Positions 44,740 to 53,059 of a DNA stretch of 64,000 nucleotides are shown piece by piece. Each line of letters begins with the position of its first letter. The stretch's first letter is position 1. The position numbers and the translations under genes are program-made. A model generated the notes under the pieces. That model did not search any database. It was given only the letters and a program-made list of their open reading frames with translations, and was not told the origin of the DNA. This DNA is from Russula earlei (taxonomy: Eukaryota; Basidiomycota; Agaricomycetes; Russulales; Russulaceae): positions 1 to 64,000 of the forward strand of contig JAGFNK010000163.1 of the NCBI GenBank assembly GCA_025769875.1, in the 5' to 3' direction.

Positions 44740-45000
44740 ACAGTGCCAAGATTGACTCCAGTTATATCTCACATGATAGTCCATTACACAGGATTGAACC
44801 CAAGACCCTTGTTACAGAAGCCAGCTACAGTCTTCTGTTGAAAGGGATCAAACAACGAGCATTGTACACTTACAAGATGACAGTGCCAAGTTTGGCTACA
44901 AGTCGCCTTGAAAGATAGCCCACTGCCAGGATTGAACCCAGGACCTCTGACCAACCAGACCAAATGCTCATGGCCAGTAAGCCATCCAGTCTTTACTATA
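44740..45000 (-). mobile_element. Two tandem tRNA-derived SINE-like units
   Basis: Read on the minus strand, each unit has a tRNA-like internal promoter: a B box GGTTCAATCC (44929-44938 and 44791-44800), preceded at tRNA-like distance by an A-box-like word (TGGCTTACTGG near 44975-44985; TAGCTGGCTTCTG at 44815-44827). Each B box is followed by a similar tail (GGGCTATC or GGACTATC, then CTTGGCACTGT and TCTTG). The period is about 138 bp. Similar tails on both units show they are copies of one element rather than unrelated tRNA genes; neither can fold into a clean cloverleaf by eye. Confidence 0.6.
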
Positions 45001-45336
45001 GTAAAGTGGTTCAACCCTTATAACCACTCAACACATGAAATGAAAACCCAACCTGGAGACTCCTAAAATGGAGGTCTACATGCCCAGTTTCCCAGGGGAG
45101 AGTCAATGAGGTTTACTACAGTATTAGTAAGCCTGAAGTACAGCAAATGACCCATGAAGTTCACACGATGATCACATGGACTCCAAGAACTATTACTCAT
45201 CACCCAAGCCCTCCTTACTCAGCAGATTACTCAGCATGACTGAGCATGCTTACCAAGCACCCCTGGGTGCCTTACTCATCCAGCTATTGTGATTGATAAC
45301 AAGGTTACAATGCATCCTTTATTTAGTAGCTCTCTT

Positions 45337-45360
45337 GTAGTATATAAGCGCTCAATAAAG
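45337..45360 (+). promoter_or_regulatory. LTR-like promoter/polyA module in the hAT 5' region
   Basis: GTAGTATATAAGCGCT followed at once by CAATAAAGTACC has the close TATA and AATAAA spacing of an LTR, and resembles CAGTATTTAAGCGCC in the solo LTR at 36.5 kb. It may belong to another decayed LTR into which the copia element inserted. Borders were not found. Confidence 0.3.
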
Positions 45361-45465
45361 TACCGGACAGTCTCCAGACTGTCCATTTGTTTACAGCACT
45401 CTCCATCCCTGGGATACTCCTTTTAGGACCGTCCCCTTGTGATCACCCTGGTCTCTTCCCTGCAT

Positions 45466-45471
45466 AACTTC
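45466..45471 (+). repeat. Target-site duplication, left copy
   Basis: AACTTC directly precedes the left copia LTR and is repeated exactly at 50,991-50,996 directly after the right LTR. Six bases is one more than the usual copia duplication. Confidence 0.8.
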
Positions 45472-45996
45472 TGTAGAAACTAAACAGTCTATTTGGGGTA
45501 TGGAAGGGTTGTTATGCGTGAGTGTATGCAGCGTCGAAGAGGACCTGCACGTTCGCACACGTGGGAATCGCTGAATAATGTAATGACTGTACTCAGTGAC
45601 TCACGCGTGTGAGCGATCACTGTGGATATATATTTACCTGAATAATGTAACAACTGTACTATTCAAGTATGAGCTTTATGGAACGAAAGGAACAATAAGT
45701 AAGTGGAAACACACCTCAGTGACTTGTGCGCGTGAGCAATCACTGAGGAGCAAGGGTAAACTATCTACTCATTTAAGTAGGCAGGAGGTAAGTGAATGGT
45801 ATCCAAATGACAGAATGTCAGTCGACCCAATCAGCATCTACGTCAATTGACTAGACTAGGTACGAACTGAGTGTAAATAACTAGTTCTACTTGGAGGTGC
45901 TAAGAGCAGTCCTGGGTATATATCCCGAGTGAGGTGATCCCTCACTCGGCTTCGTGTGCTCGCAATCGAGCTCACCCGCAGTCAGGAATCACAACA
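45472..45996 (-). repeat. 3' LTR of the copia element
   Basis: 525 bp, plus-strand TGTAGAAACTAAACAG... to ...AATCACAACA. It differs from the other LTR by one single-base indel and 16 substitutions; 12 CpG sites of the other LTR are TpG or CpA here. Confidence 0.95.
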
Positions 45997-48900
45997 CTCC
46001 CCCTCGCTTTGTGAACAGGCCGAGTCCTGACGCAAAGTGTTTGACTTTCACTGAGGGAAGTGCCTTGGTGAGGGCGTCGGCAAGCATATCATCTGTTGGA
46101 CAGTATACGAGTCGCACGGACCCCTGCTCGATGACCCATCGAATCCAGTGGTAGCGGACGTCAATGTGTTTGGTCCAGGCATGGTACTGGTGATTGCGTG
46201 TGAGTGCGATGGCAGATTGATTGTCGGAGAAAAGGGTGGTAGGGTCGGAGAGAGGCCCGAAAACTTCTGATAGAAGACTGTGCAGCCAGAGCGCTTCCTT
46301 CATTCCGTGGGTGGCCGCAATGTATTCACTCTCTGTGGTCAAGAGCGAAATGATCTCCTGGTGCTTTGAGGACCACGAAACGGCACCGCCGTCGATGAGG
46401 AAGGCGTAGCCTGAGATGGCGCACCGATCCTCGGCCATGCTGCCATCAGCGTCTGCGTAGCCTACGAGGACGCACCTGGTTTTGCCGTAGGTGAGCCACA
46501 GGTCGTGTGTGCCGGCCAGGTAGTGGAAGATACGCTTGATGGCCTGCCAGTGTGCTGGTCCCGGGTTTGAGGCAAAACGTGTGACAGTCACGACGGCAAA
46601 TGCGATGTCCGGGCGCGTTGAGAGTGCAGCCCAATTGAGAGCACCGACGGCCTCTCGGTACGGCGCGTCGTGCATGGCGGCATATTCGGCTGCGCTGGAG
46701 GGGGACTGCTCACTGGTTAGGCGCACCTGGATATCCATGGGTGTGGAAAGTGGTTTGAGCTCATCCAAGTGGTAACGGCGGAGAATGGCGTCGATGTACG
46801 CCTGCTGGGAGAGGTGAATAGTCCCGCCTGCGCGGTCGCGCTGGACCTCGATGCCAAGCATCCAGTGGAGCTCACCGAGGTCTGTGACCTCGACGTGCTT
46901 GCGTAATCCGGCCTTGAGGTTGTTCACAAGTCGCACATTGCTCGCTGCAATTGTGCAATTGTCGACGTGCACGGCAACGACTATAATGTTGTGCGCACGA
47001 CCTCCGGACTTGAAGAAGACGGCTTGATCGACAGAGCACTGTCTGAACTGTAGGGATGTGAATATGGAGGAGAGTTTTTGGTACCACCTCCTGCCGGACT
47101 GTTTCAGTCCGTAAAGTGTTTTCACGAGGCGTAGCACACGCACGCCCGCCTTCGGGTCTCGGTACCCCAGAGGATGCTGCATGAACAGCACTTTGTTGTT
47201 GTTGAGCACACCATTTAGGTAGGCACCTTTGATGTCGATCTTATGGAGTTCCAGCTGAAGACAATTTGCCATAGCAATGATGGCGCGCGACAATGCAAGG
47301 CGTGCTACCGGGGCATATGTGTCGTCATAGTCGACACCACCTATCTGACTGAAACCTTGGGCAATGAGGCACGCCTTGTAGCGTGCGATATTGCCTGCTG
47401 CGTCCTTTTTGGCTTTGAAAACCCATTTGGAGCCGATGATGTTTACTCCGGCTGGCGGTTCTTCAAGGCGCCAGGTGCCCGCGGTTTTGAGCGTTGTGAG
47501 CTCTTCCTCAATGGCGTTCTCCCAGAGAGGCCAGTCTGGTCTGCGTTTGGCTTCGGCAAGTGAGTGTGGCTCGAGTGCTTCAGCGTCGGCTGTTGTGGTT
47601 GCGAATGCGAGCTCGAGGCCGACGTGGTCCTTGAGGAGCGTGGGCAGGCCATCGTCAACGGACCATGCTCCCCCTGCTTCCTCCGTGTCGAGGGGTCTGG
47701 GCAAACGGATGCCGCATGGGATGCGCGGGGTGCTCTGGTGTGGGGAAGTAACGCCCTCGCCCGCTTGGAGGTTGTGCACGATGCGCGAGGGCTTGCGTAG
47801 TCGGGTGGAACGCCGAGGGGCGTTGTTGAGGGTGGTCTCGACTTCTTCTTCTGAGGGAGGATACTGATCTGGTACTTGCAGTGTGTCAGGCGTTTTGGGT
47901 ACAAGGGGTGTATTAGAGTGGGCTGGGTCCACTTCCAAGTCGTGGTCAGAGTGGGTAGGTGACTCGGGCACCTTGTGTAGGTCTGACTCATCAGTGGGCC
48001 GCTCGCTTCCCACGGTCGGCAATGCGATGGGCTGCTCCCCCTCAAGCAGTGCATTCGATGCGAAATACACATCCCGCTCAATGCTGACTATTCGAGTTTT
48101 CGGGCAGTATACCCTGTGGGCATGTGAGTCAGTGTCAACACCAAGCCATTTGCCCTCGCGTGCCCTCGGGTTTAACTTGGAGCCTTTCTTCCCAGTGTGC
48201 ACCCAGACACTGCAACCCCACCGGTGCAGGCCAGACAGATCTGGTGGCTCCTTGTGAAGGGCTTCATATGGTGTCTTGCCATCTAGTGCACGCGTGGCGG
48301 TTCGGTTCTTGAGCCACATGGCATGCCGCAGCGCCTCGCCCCATAATGACTTGGGGAGGCCACTTCCGTGTGAGAGCGCGCGCATGCGTTCGAGCAGCGT
48401 CCGGTTAAGGCGCTCCGCGATGCCATTGTGCTGTGGCGTGTCATGCATGGTGAGACGGCGTGCGGTGCCGGCCGTGGCCAGGTGTTTGTCAAAGGGGCCA
48501 CTCAGGTATTCACCTCCGCGATCGGAGCGAAGTACTTTGATGGCTTTGCAATGCCCCTGAGAGATCGCCCAGGCTTCAAAGGCCTTATACTTCTCGAGTG
48601 CCTCCGATTTCTTTGTGAGCAGGAAGGCAATAGTGTAGCGTGTTGCACTGTCTGTGAATGAGATAAAGTGCTTGCGCCCTTGACGTGTTGCGATGGACGC
48701 GGGCCCCCACAAGTCGCTGTGTATCTCTTCACCGAAGTGTTGGGCAGGTGGGCTCCGACGCACTTTCAGAATAGGGAGGCAAGTAGCATGCACGTATATG
48801 CACGCATCGCAATCGCTTTCCTTTGATGTGGGGTCGACGATAATGCCTCTGACGGCACCAGTTTGGATTAATTTGCGTGCACTGGAGGGGGCAATGTGCC

Positions 48901-49162
48901 CTAGGCGTCTGTGTAGCTCCATCAGTGAGAGCTCGATTGCATGGGCGTACTCCGCGTGCCGTTCAACGCGATATAATCCACGCGCGCTGCGTGGTATGCG
49001 TGCCACACGCTCGCCTTCCAGGGTGGCAATGCTCAAATGCCCATCACGCAATTCCATATGATAGCCTTCACTGTCCAGTTCTCCTAATGAGATGAGTGTG
49101 TAAGCGACCCGCGGGGCGTGTAGGACTCCATGGAGCCTCAGCGTGCCCCAGTCCTCCTGCAT
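45989..49162 (-). CDS. Copia pol: integrase, reverse transcriptase, RNase H
   Basis: One open frame of 1,057 codons. Integrase: zinc-binding HRRLGHIAPSSARKL with CDACIYVHATC, then the D,D,E core in HSDLWGPAS, LRSDRGGEYL and PQHNGIAERLNR. A Pro-rich linker follows (LVPKTPDTLQVPDQYPPSEE). Reverse transcriptase: WVFKAKKDAAGNIARYKACL, DIKGAYLNGVL, LYGLKQSGRRWYQKL. The active-site motif, normally YVDD in copia, reads HVDN (46958-46969), so the second aspartate is Asn. RNase H: GYADADGS, SWSSKHQEIISLLTTESEYI, FSDNQSAIALTRNHQYHAWT, HIDVRYHWIR. The frame begins within the gag-pol junction and has no strong start of its own, so in life it was probably read from the gag start. Polymerase activity is unlikely with Asn at that position. 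Confidence 0.93.
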   Translation of the reverse strand: MQEDWGTLRLHGVLHAPRVAYTLISLGELDSEGYHMELRDGHLSIATLEGERVARIPRSARGLYRVERHAEYAHAIELSLMELHRRLGHIAPSSARKLIQTGAVRGIIVDPTSKESDCDACIYVHATCLPILKVRRSPPAQHFGEEIHSDLWGPASIATRQGRKHFISFTDSATRYTIAFLLTKKSEALEKYKAFEAWAISQGHCKAIKVLRSDRGGEYLSGPFDKHLATAGTARRLTMHDTPQHNGIAERLNRTLLERMRALSHGSGLPKSLWGEALRHAMWLKNRTATRALDGKTPYEALHKEPPDLSGLHRWGCSVWVHTGKKGSKLNPRAREGKWLGVDTDSHAHRVYCPKTRIVSIERDVYFASNALLEGEQPIALPTVGSERPTDESDLHKVPESPTHSDHDLEVDPAHSNTPLVPKTPDTLQVPDQYPPSEEEVETTLNNAPRRSTRLRKPSRIVHNLQAGEGVTSPHQSTPRIPCGIRLPRPLDTEEAGGAWSVDDGLPTLLKDHVGLELAFATTTADAEALEPHSLAEAKRRPDWPLWENAIEEELTTLKTAGTWRLEEPPAGVNIIGSKWVFKAKKDAAGNIARYKACLIAQGFSQIGGVDYDDTYAPVARLALSRAIIAMANCLQLELHKIDIKGAYLNGVLNNNKVLFMQHPLGYRDPKAGVRVLRLVKTLYGLKQSGRRWYQKLSSIFTSLQFRQCSVDQAVFFKSGGRAHNIIVVAVHVDNCTIAASNVRLVNNLKAGLRKHVEVTDLGELHWMLGIEVQRDRAGGTIHLSQQAYIDAILRRYHLDELKPLSTPMDIQVRLTSEQSPSSAAEYAAMHDAPYREAVGALNWAALSTRPDIAFAVVTVTRFASNPGPAHWQAIKRIFHYLAGTHDLWLTYGKTRCVLVGYADADGSMAEDRCAISGYAFLIDGGAVSWSSKHQEIISLLTTESEYIAATHGMKEALWLHSLLSEVFGPLSDPTTLFSDNQSAIALTRNHQYHAWTKHIDVRYHWIRWVIEQGSVRLVYCPTDDMLADALTKALPSVKVKHFASGLGLFTKRGGVL
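46958..46969 (-). other. Reverse transcriptase catalytic box with Asp-to-Asn change
   Basis: CAC GTC GAC AAT on the minus strand reads HVDN in place of the family's xVDD. GAC GAT to GAC AAT is a single G-to-A change at a CpG. Confidence 0.8.
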
Positions 49163-50351
49163 TAGGTACTGGCACAGTGAGCGATCCTATGCCGATTGCT
49201 TTGAACTGCTCCTGATTTGCGGTGATAAGAGTTATGGGAGGGGACAGGGGTCGATATTCAGTAAAGTCCTCCTTGTAGGGGCTGATGTGTTTCGTTGCTC
49301 CGGAGTCGTAGAGTTCGACGCGGACTCCGCCTCCCTGAGCGGATTGCCTGGTTGACGCCGTGGCCATCTCCTCCATGTCGCGTGCATGCATCGTGTCGTT
49401 TGCTCCGCCGAAAGAGGGGTCCAGGTCGGCGCCGGAGGTGTGTGCACTGCCCTCTGCCTCCTCGGCCAGCCAAAACCCGTCTGCTTCGACTGTCTCGTCG
49501 ATGACGGCATTTGCTGACCCTACAGGCCTGTTCTCTGATCGAGTGGGTGCCGGGGTGCTGGTGGATGTGGATGCGGGCTGCGCTGCCGCGTTCTCCTCCT
49601 TCTTTGGGGAGCGGCACTCACGCGCCCAGTGTCCCTGCTTTCCACAATTGTGGCATTTCCCTTTGCGACGCTTCTTCTTGGCGCCGTCGGACCCATGAGC
49701 AGCGAGAGCTTCGTCCGGTTGCTGGTCCTTTTTGCCCGAGCTTTGGCCTTGGTGACTGCGCCCACGGCGGGTCTTTATTCTGTCTGCCTCCTCGCAGATG
49801 GAGTCGATGAGGGAGTCCATGGGCACCTTGCAGGTGCTGTTAGTGAGTCGGGCCACTGTCATTAGTCCCGACGCGAAGCGCACCAACTCGTCCGGAATAC
49901 TGCGGAGGACGGTGCGTTGGTATTCAGCGTCGGAAATGGTGACCCCGGATGCACTGAGCTCTTCACGCTTGAAGCGGAGGTCCTGAAGGAAGGTTCGGAC
50001 GTCCGCGCCTTTAGCGCAGCGACTGTCCAAGAACGCCTGGAGGCGGTCGCTTTGTGCATATTCACTCTTCACTTGGTACTCCTGAGAGACCTTCTCCCAA
50101 CACTGCTGTGCTGTAGGGAGATTTGCTAAACGTACTGCAACTGCGTCGGGCAAACGTTGACAGAGCAGGAAGCGCCCTATACGGTCGTTGCGGTCCCAAG
50201 CCTTCATGGCCAAGTCCTTGTCCTCGGTCGGGGTCTTAGGTTTGGCTGGGGCAGGTCGCGGGCTTGTTCCATCATAGTACCCCCACCGGTCCGTGGCTTC
50301 CATGGCTTGATGGAACCGCATGGTGAAGACAGCCCAGTTCGATCCATTCAA
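49068..50351 (-). pseudogene. Copia gag and protease frame, broken at both ends
   Basis: Encodes gag (NGSNWAVFTMRFHQAMEATD, CWEKVSQEYQVKSEYAQSDR, FLQDLRFKREELSASG), the zinc knuckle CHNCGKQGHWARECR, and a retroviral-type protease site, ELYDSGATKHISPY. It then runs into GIGSLTVPVPN, after which the frame ends in unrelated residues at 49068 while the matching pol frame starts about 90 bases earlier in another phase. Upstream, a natural-looking start in the primer-site region (MGPGPQSASTSSAASTVP) is in a different phase from LPAVIPHLELNGSNW; the break falls at a run of five C (plus 50395-50399). So two one-base shifts separate leader, gag and pol. They may be mutations, or the gag-pol one could be a programmed shift. 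Confidence 0.85.
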
Positions 50352-50452
50352 CTCGAGGTGGGGAATAACTGCTGGCAGCTGATCAAAAGTTCCAGGGGGT
50401 GGGTGTTGGCACCGTGGAGGCGGCAGAAGACGTTGAAGCAGATTGAGGTCCA

Positions 50453-50464
50453 GGGCCCATAACC
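50453..50464 (-). other. Primer-binding site, half-tRNA(iMet) type
   Basis: On the minus strand GGTTATGGGCCC begins directly at the inner end of the 5' LTR. This is the sequence used by Drosophila copia, complementary to the anticodon stem-loop of initiator methionine tRNA rather than to its 3' end. The ATG inside it is also the likely gag start. Confidence 0.75.
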
Positions 50465-50990
50465 TGTAGAAACTAAACAGTCTATTTGGGGTATGGAAGG
50501 GTTGTTATGCGTGAGTGTATGCAGCGTCGAAGAGGACCTGCACGTTTCGCACACGTGGGAATCGCTGAATAATGTAACGACTGTACTCAGTGACTCGCAC
50601 GCGTGAGCGATCACTGTGGATATATATTTACCTGAATAATGTAACGACTGTACTATTCAAGTATGAGCTTTATGGAACGAAAGGAACGATAAGTAAGTGG
50701 AAACACACCTCAGTGACTCGCGCGCGTGAGCAATCACTGAGGAGCAAGGGTAAACTATCTACTCATTTAAGTAGGCAGGAGGTAAGTGAATGGTATCCAA
50801 ATGACGGAACGTCAGTCGACCCAATCAGCGTCTACGTCAATTGACTAGACTAGGTACGAACTGAGTGTAAATAACTAGTTCTACTTGGAGGTGCTAAGAG
50901 CAGTCCTGGGTATATATCCCGAGTGAGGGGATCCCTCACTCGGCTTCGTGTGCTCGCGATCGAGCTCACCCGCGGTTGGGAATCACAACA
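50465..50990 (-). repeat. 5' LTR of the copia element
   Basis: 526 bp, the CpG-richer copy of the pair. A TATATA motif (GGATATATACCC on the minus strand) near its outer end is the probable promoter. Confidence 0.95.
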
Positions 50991-50996
50991 AACTTC
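50991..50996 (+). repeat. Target-site duplication, right copy
   Basis: AACTTC, identical to 45,466-45,471, marking the right border of the copia insertion. Confidence 0.8.
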
Positions 50997-52033
50997 TCGA
51001 TACTACCAGTGACTGTACCTCTCTGGTACTTGGTACTGCTCTGGACCCTACTCCTTGCCCACACCGTCTTGGACATCTACCAACTTGTCTTCGAGCTTCT
51101 CCCTTGCTCTTGAAATGGATTGTTCAACAGTGAGTCTTGACACTTTTGGGCTGATTTGGGGGGTAGTGCCTTGGAGCCATGGCTGTAGATATGGACAGGC
51201 TTTCTGGTTTGAGCTCCTCTGTTTTCTTTTGTAGCCTTAGATTTGGCCATATGAAGATGTGTTGGTCCAAGGTCACACTTTTTGTACCAGCAAAATACCG
51301 ACAACACTGCCTTGTTATTTGTGTTTATTTGGGTGTCTTTGTGCTAGTGTTGGGTATTCAACCTCTTGATAGGATCATGTGACAGGTTATAACCAGTCAT
51401 CTAGTGGTTCAGAGCTTGCCTAAAGATGTGCTCAAACCTATGAAATCTTGACAGAAATCTCAGGCTCACCAGTCTTAACCAGTTTTTAGCTTGCTTGAAA
51501 ATTGATGTGACTGTGACTGGACATTCTACAATCCAGTTTGACCTTGACTGAAAGTTCATTCACAATCAGTCAGGTCAGGTTCAGTCAAGCAGTTTTTTGC
51601 AGTCAATGTGACCTGACCTGAAAGCACTAAGGGTAATGAAGAAGCTCAGGGTGCACTCCTATGCAGGACTTGACCTGGGTTGCCAGCTTGTTAACAGTGC
51701 CTGTCAAGTTGAGGCCAAGTGCACCAGAGAGTGCAATGAGATCATCATTGCATTTATACAAAGAGAGTGATTCTGCAAAGCATGAGTGCATTGTTGTGAT
51801 TCAGCTTTGCTGTTGAAAACCCTTGAATCTATTTCCTCCTGAAGTTGCACCTCATGTGCTGCATCTAGTGTCACCAACAGTGGTGTTGCTGACAAATCTG
51901 TTCACACACAAGACTGTCCAATTACCAGGCCTGGTGATTAGTAAGCTGTCCAACTTCTGGGTCTGGGCAACAGGAACACCTCAACAGCACCCTTGGACTA
52001 CATACTGATATGAATTACATTGCATGAATGTAT
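50997..52033. other. Right part of the hAT element and flank of the AIM18-like gene
   Basis: The copia insertion point continues with CpG-poor sequence to the subterminal repeat cluster at 51,440-51,629. From 51,630 to 52,033 lies the 3' flank of the AIM18-like gene, without recognised features. Confidence 0.5.
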
Positions 52034-53059
52034 TTAGAGTTGGGCAACCCTATTGAAGACGGACTGCTGGAGCTGTGGGCTCATGACATTGAGTAGCCCA
52101 TCGAGGTCGAAGTGAGCACTTACTGCTGCACTATTGCTTTTGTTGCTTCGGCCATCAAAGAATGATAGAATTAGCTCCCGTGCTACCCAGTCGTTTTGAA
52201 CGGCACCCAGCTCCCAAAAAATCAAGGCACGAGGCTGCTTTGGGTCCGGATGGGTGAGGACAAGATCCAACGGAGTACCTTTCTTGAATGGCATGTTTGA
52301 CAGTGCACTCCTAAGCTGAGCTATTGGCGCTTGGAGATTGAGCTGCTCGTCGGACGACAACTCTCCGGCTTCAGACGCAGCCCAGTGCCGCGCTTGCAGA
52401 GTTCGAATGAATCCATCTCGGATGTGGCTGTACGTTGTATTACGTGTCGGAACTACGAGGAGTGCATTTGTCAATAGGACAAACTCACAGATCGGCTCGA
52501 CAGACAGTGGCTCACCTATACGAAGCACGCATGCCGTGTTGCGTACGATGTATGCCAATTTCTCTTCTGGACTCGCCGATGACGGAATCTAGCTCAACGT
52601 CTGGAGCGCGAAGGAACTAGACTCAAAGTGGACACTGACCTTCAAGCTTGGGTTACTAAGGTCTGCATAGAAAGCGGCCGAGTAAACTTTGATCTTGAAG
52701 AAGGTCACAACGCCGACGCCGACGCCGAGCAGGGTGAACTCAGGAAGAGCCCCCCTAGACGGTATTCTCAATGTAGCTGGGAATTCAAAGGAGGTAGCCG
52801 GTTCGACTGGGAGGGTTTGAGCCAAGAAAACGGCGGTTATTATACAACATAGCCTACCTACTGTGGACTCCTTTTCACGAAAAATGTTGGAGTCGAGATG
52901 GACGAAGCCTACGGCCGCAGACAATGATAATGCTAAGGCAGCGGCACCTAATGCGATAGGTCGCAGCCGCAGTAGTTGTTTGTCGACGGAGTTTGGAAAA
53001 TAAGAGAGATACAGTCTCCTATGAGGAAAGGTCGACACGAGTATGCGGCGTAGGCTCAT
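52034..53059 (-). CDS. AIM18/AIM46-type chalcone-isomerase-like mitochondrial protein
   Basis: Fungal members of the chalcone isomerase fold found in mitochondria (yeast Aim18, Aim46); they lack known isomerase activity on flavonoids and have been linked to haem binding and mitochondrial maintenance. The ATG at 53059 opens MSLRRILVSTFPHRRLYLSY, an Arg-rich presequence without acidic residues. A hydrophobic span follows (IALGAAALALSLSAAVGF). The fold starts with FPATLRIPSRGALPEFTLLG and continues FFKIKVYSAAFYADLSNPSL. Introns of about 50-65 nt then give IPSSASPEEKLAYIVRNTAC and VPTRNTTYSHIRDGFIRTLQ. The C-terminal part is typical (LILSFFDGRSNKSNSAAV). The stop is TAA at 52034-52036. About 310 residues. 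Mitochondrial targeting is inferred from the N-terminus. Confidence 0.88.

Larger units (their letters stand above)
45472..50990 (-). mobile_element. Full-length Ty1/copia LTR retrotransposon
   Basis: About 5.5 kb, transcribed on the minus strand: 5' LTR (50,465-50,990), primer-binding site, gag with zinc knuckle and protease, then integrase, reverse transcriptase and RNase H (the order that defines copia), and 3' LTR (45,472-45,996). Flanked by an exact AACTTC duplication. The pol frame is open over 1,057 codons, so insertion is recent, but gag is frame-broken at two points and the reverse transcriptase active site is altered. It is nested in the decayed hAT element. Confidence 0.95.
39741..51629 (-). 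mobile_element. Decayed hAT-family DNA transposon, split by a nested copia element
   Basis: The left end reads TAGTGCTTCAAAGTCCAGTC. The right end, read on the minus strand, is TAGTGCTTTCAGGTCAGGTC, an 8-bp perfect terminal inverted repeat continuing with mismatches. Both ends are followed by clusters of short words such as GACCAGT, CCAGTC and TGTGACTGTGAC (39741-39960 and 51440-51629), the subterminal repeat pattern of hAT elements. Between them lies a minus-strand hAT transposase relic. Subtracting the nested copia leaves about 6.4 kb. The expected 8-bp target duplication is not visible (GCACTAAA on the left, AGGGTAAT on the right), so the exact borders are tentative; the presence of a hAT element is not. 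Confidence 0.5.

Noticed and set aside
44760..45000. Two tRNA genes
   Set aside because: Only the internal promoter boxes match. No clean cloverleaf or acceptor stem was found, and the two units share tails outside the tRNA-like part, so SINE units fit better.
47443..48081. Second minus-strand frame of 212 codons inside copia pol
   Set aside because: It is an out-of-phase shadow of the Pro/Ser-rich linker between integrase and reverse transcriptase.
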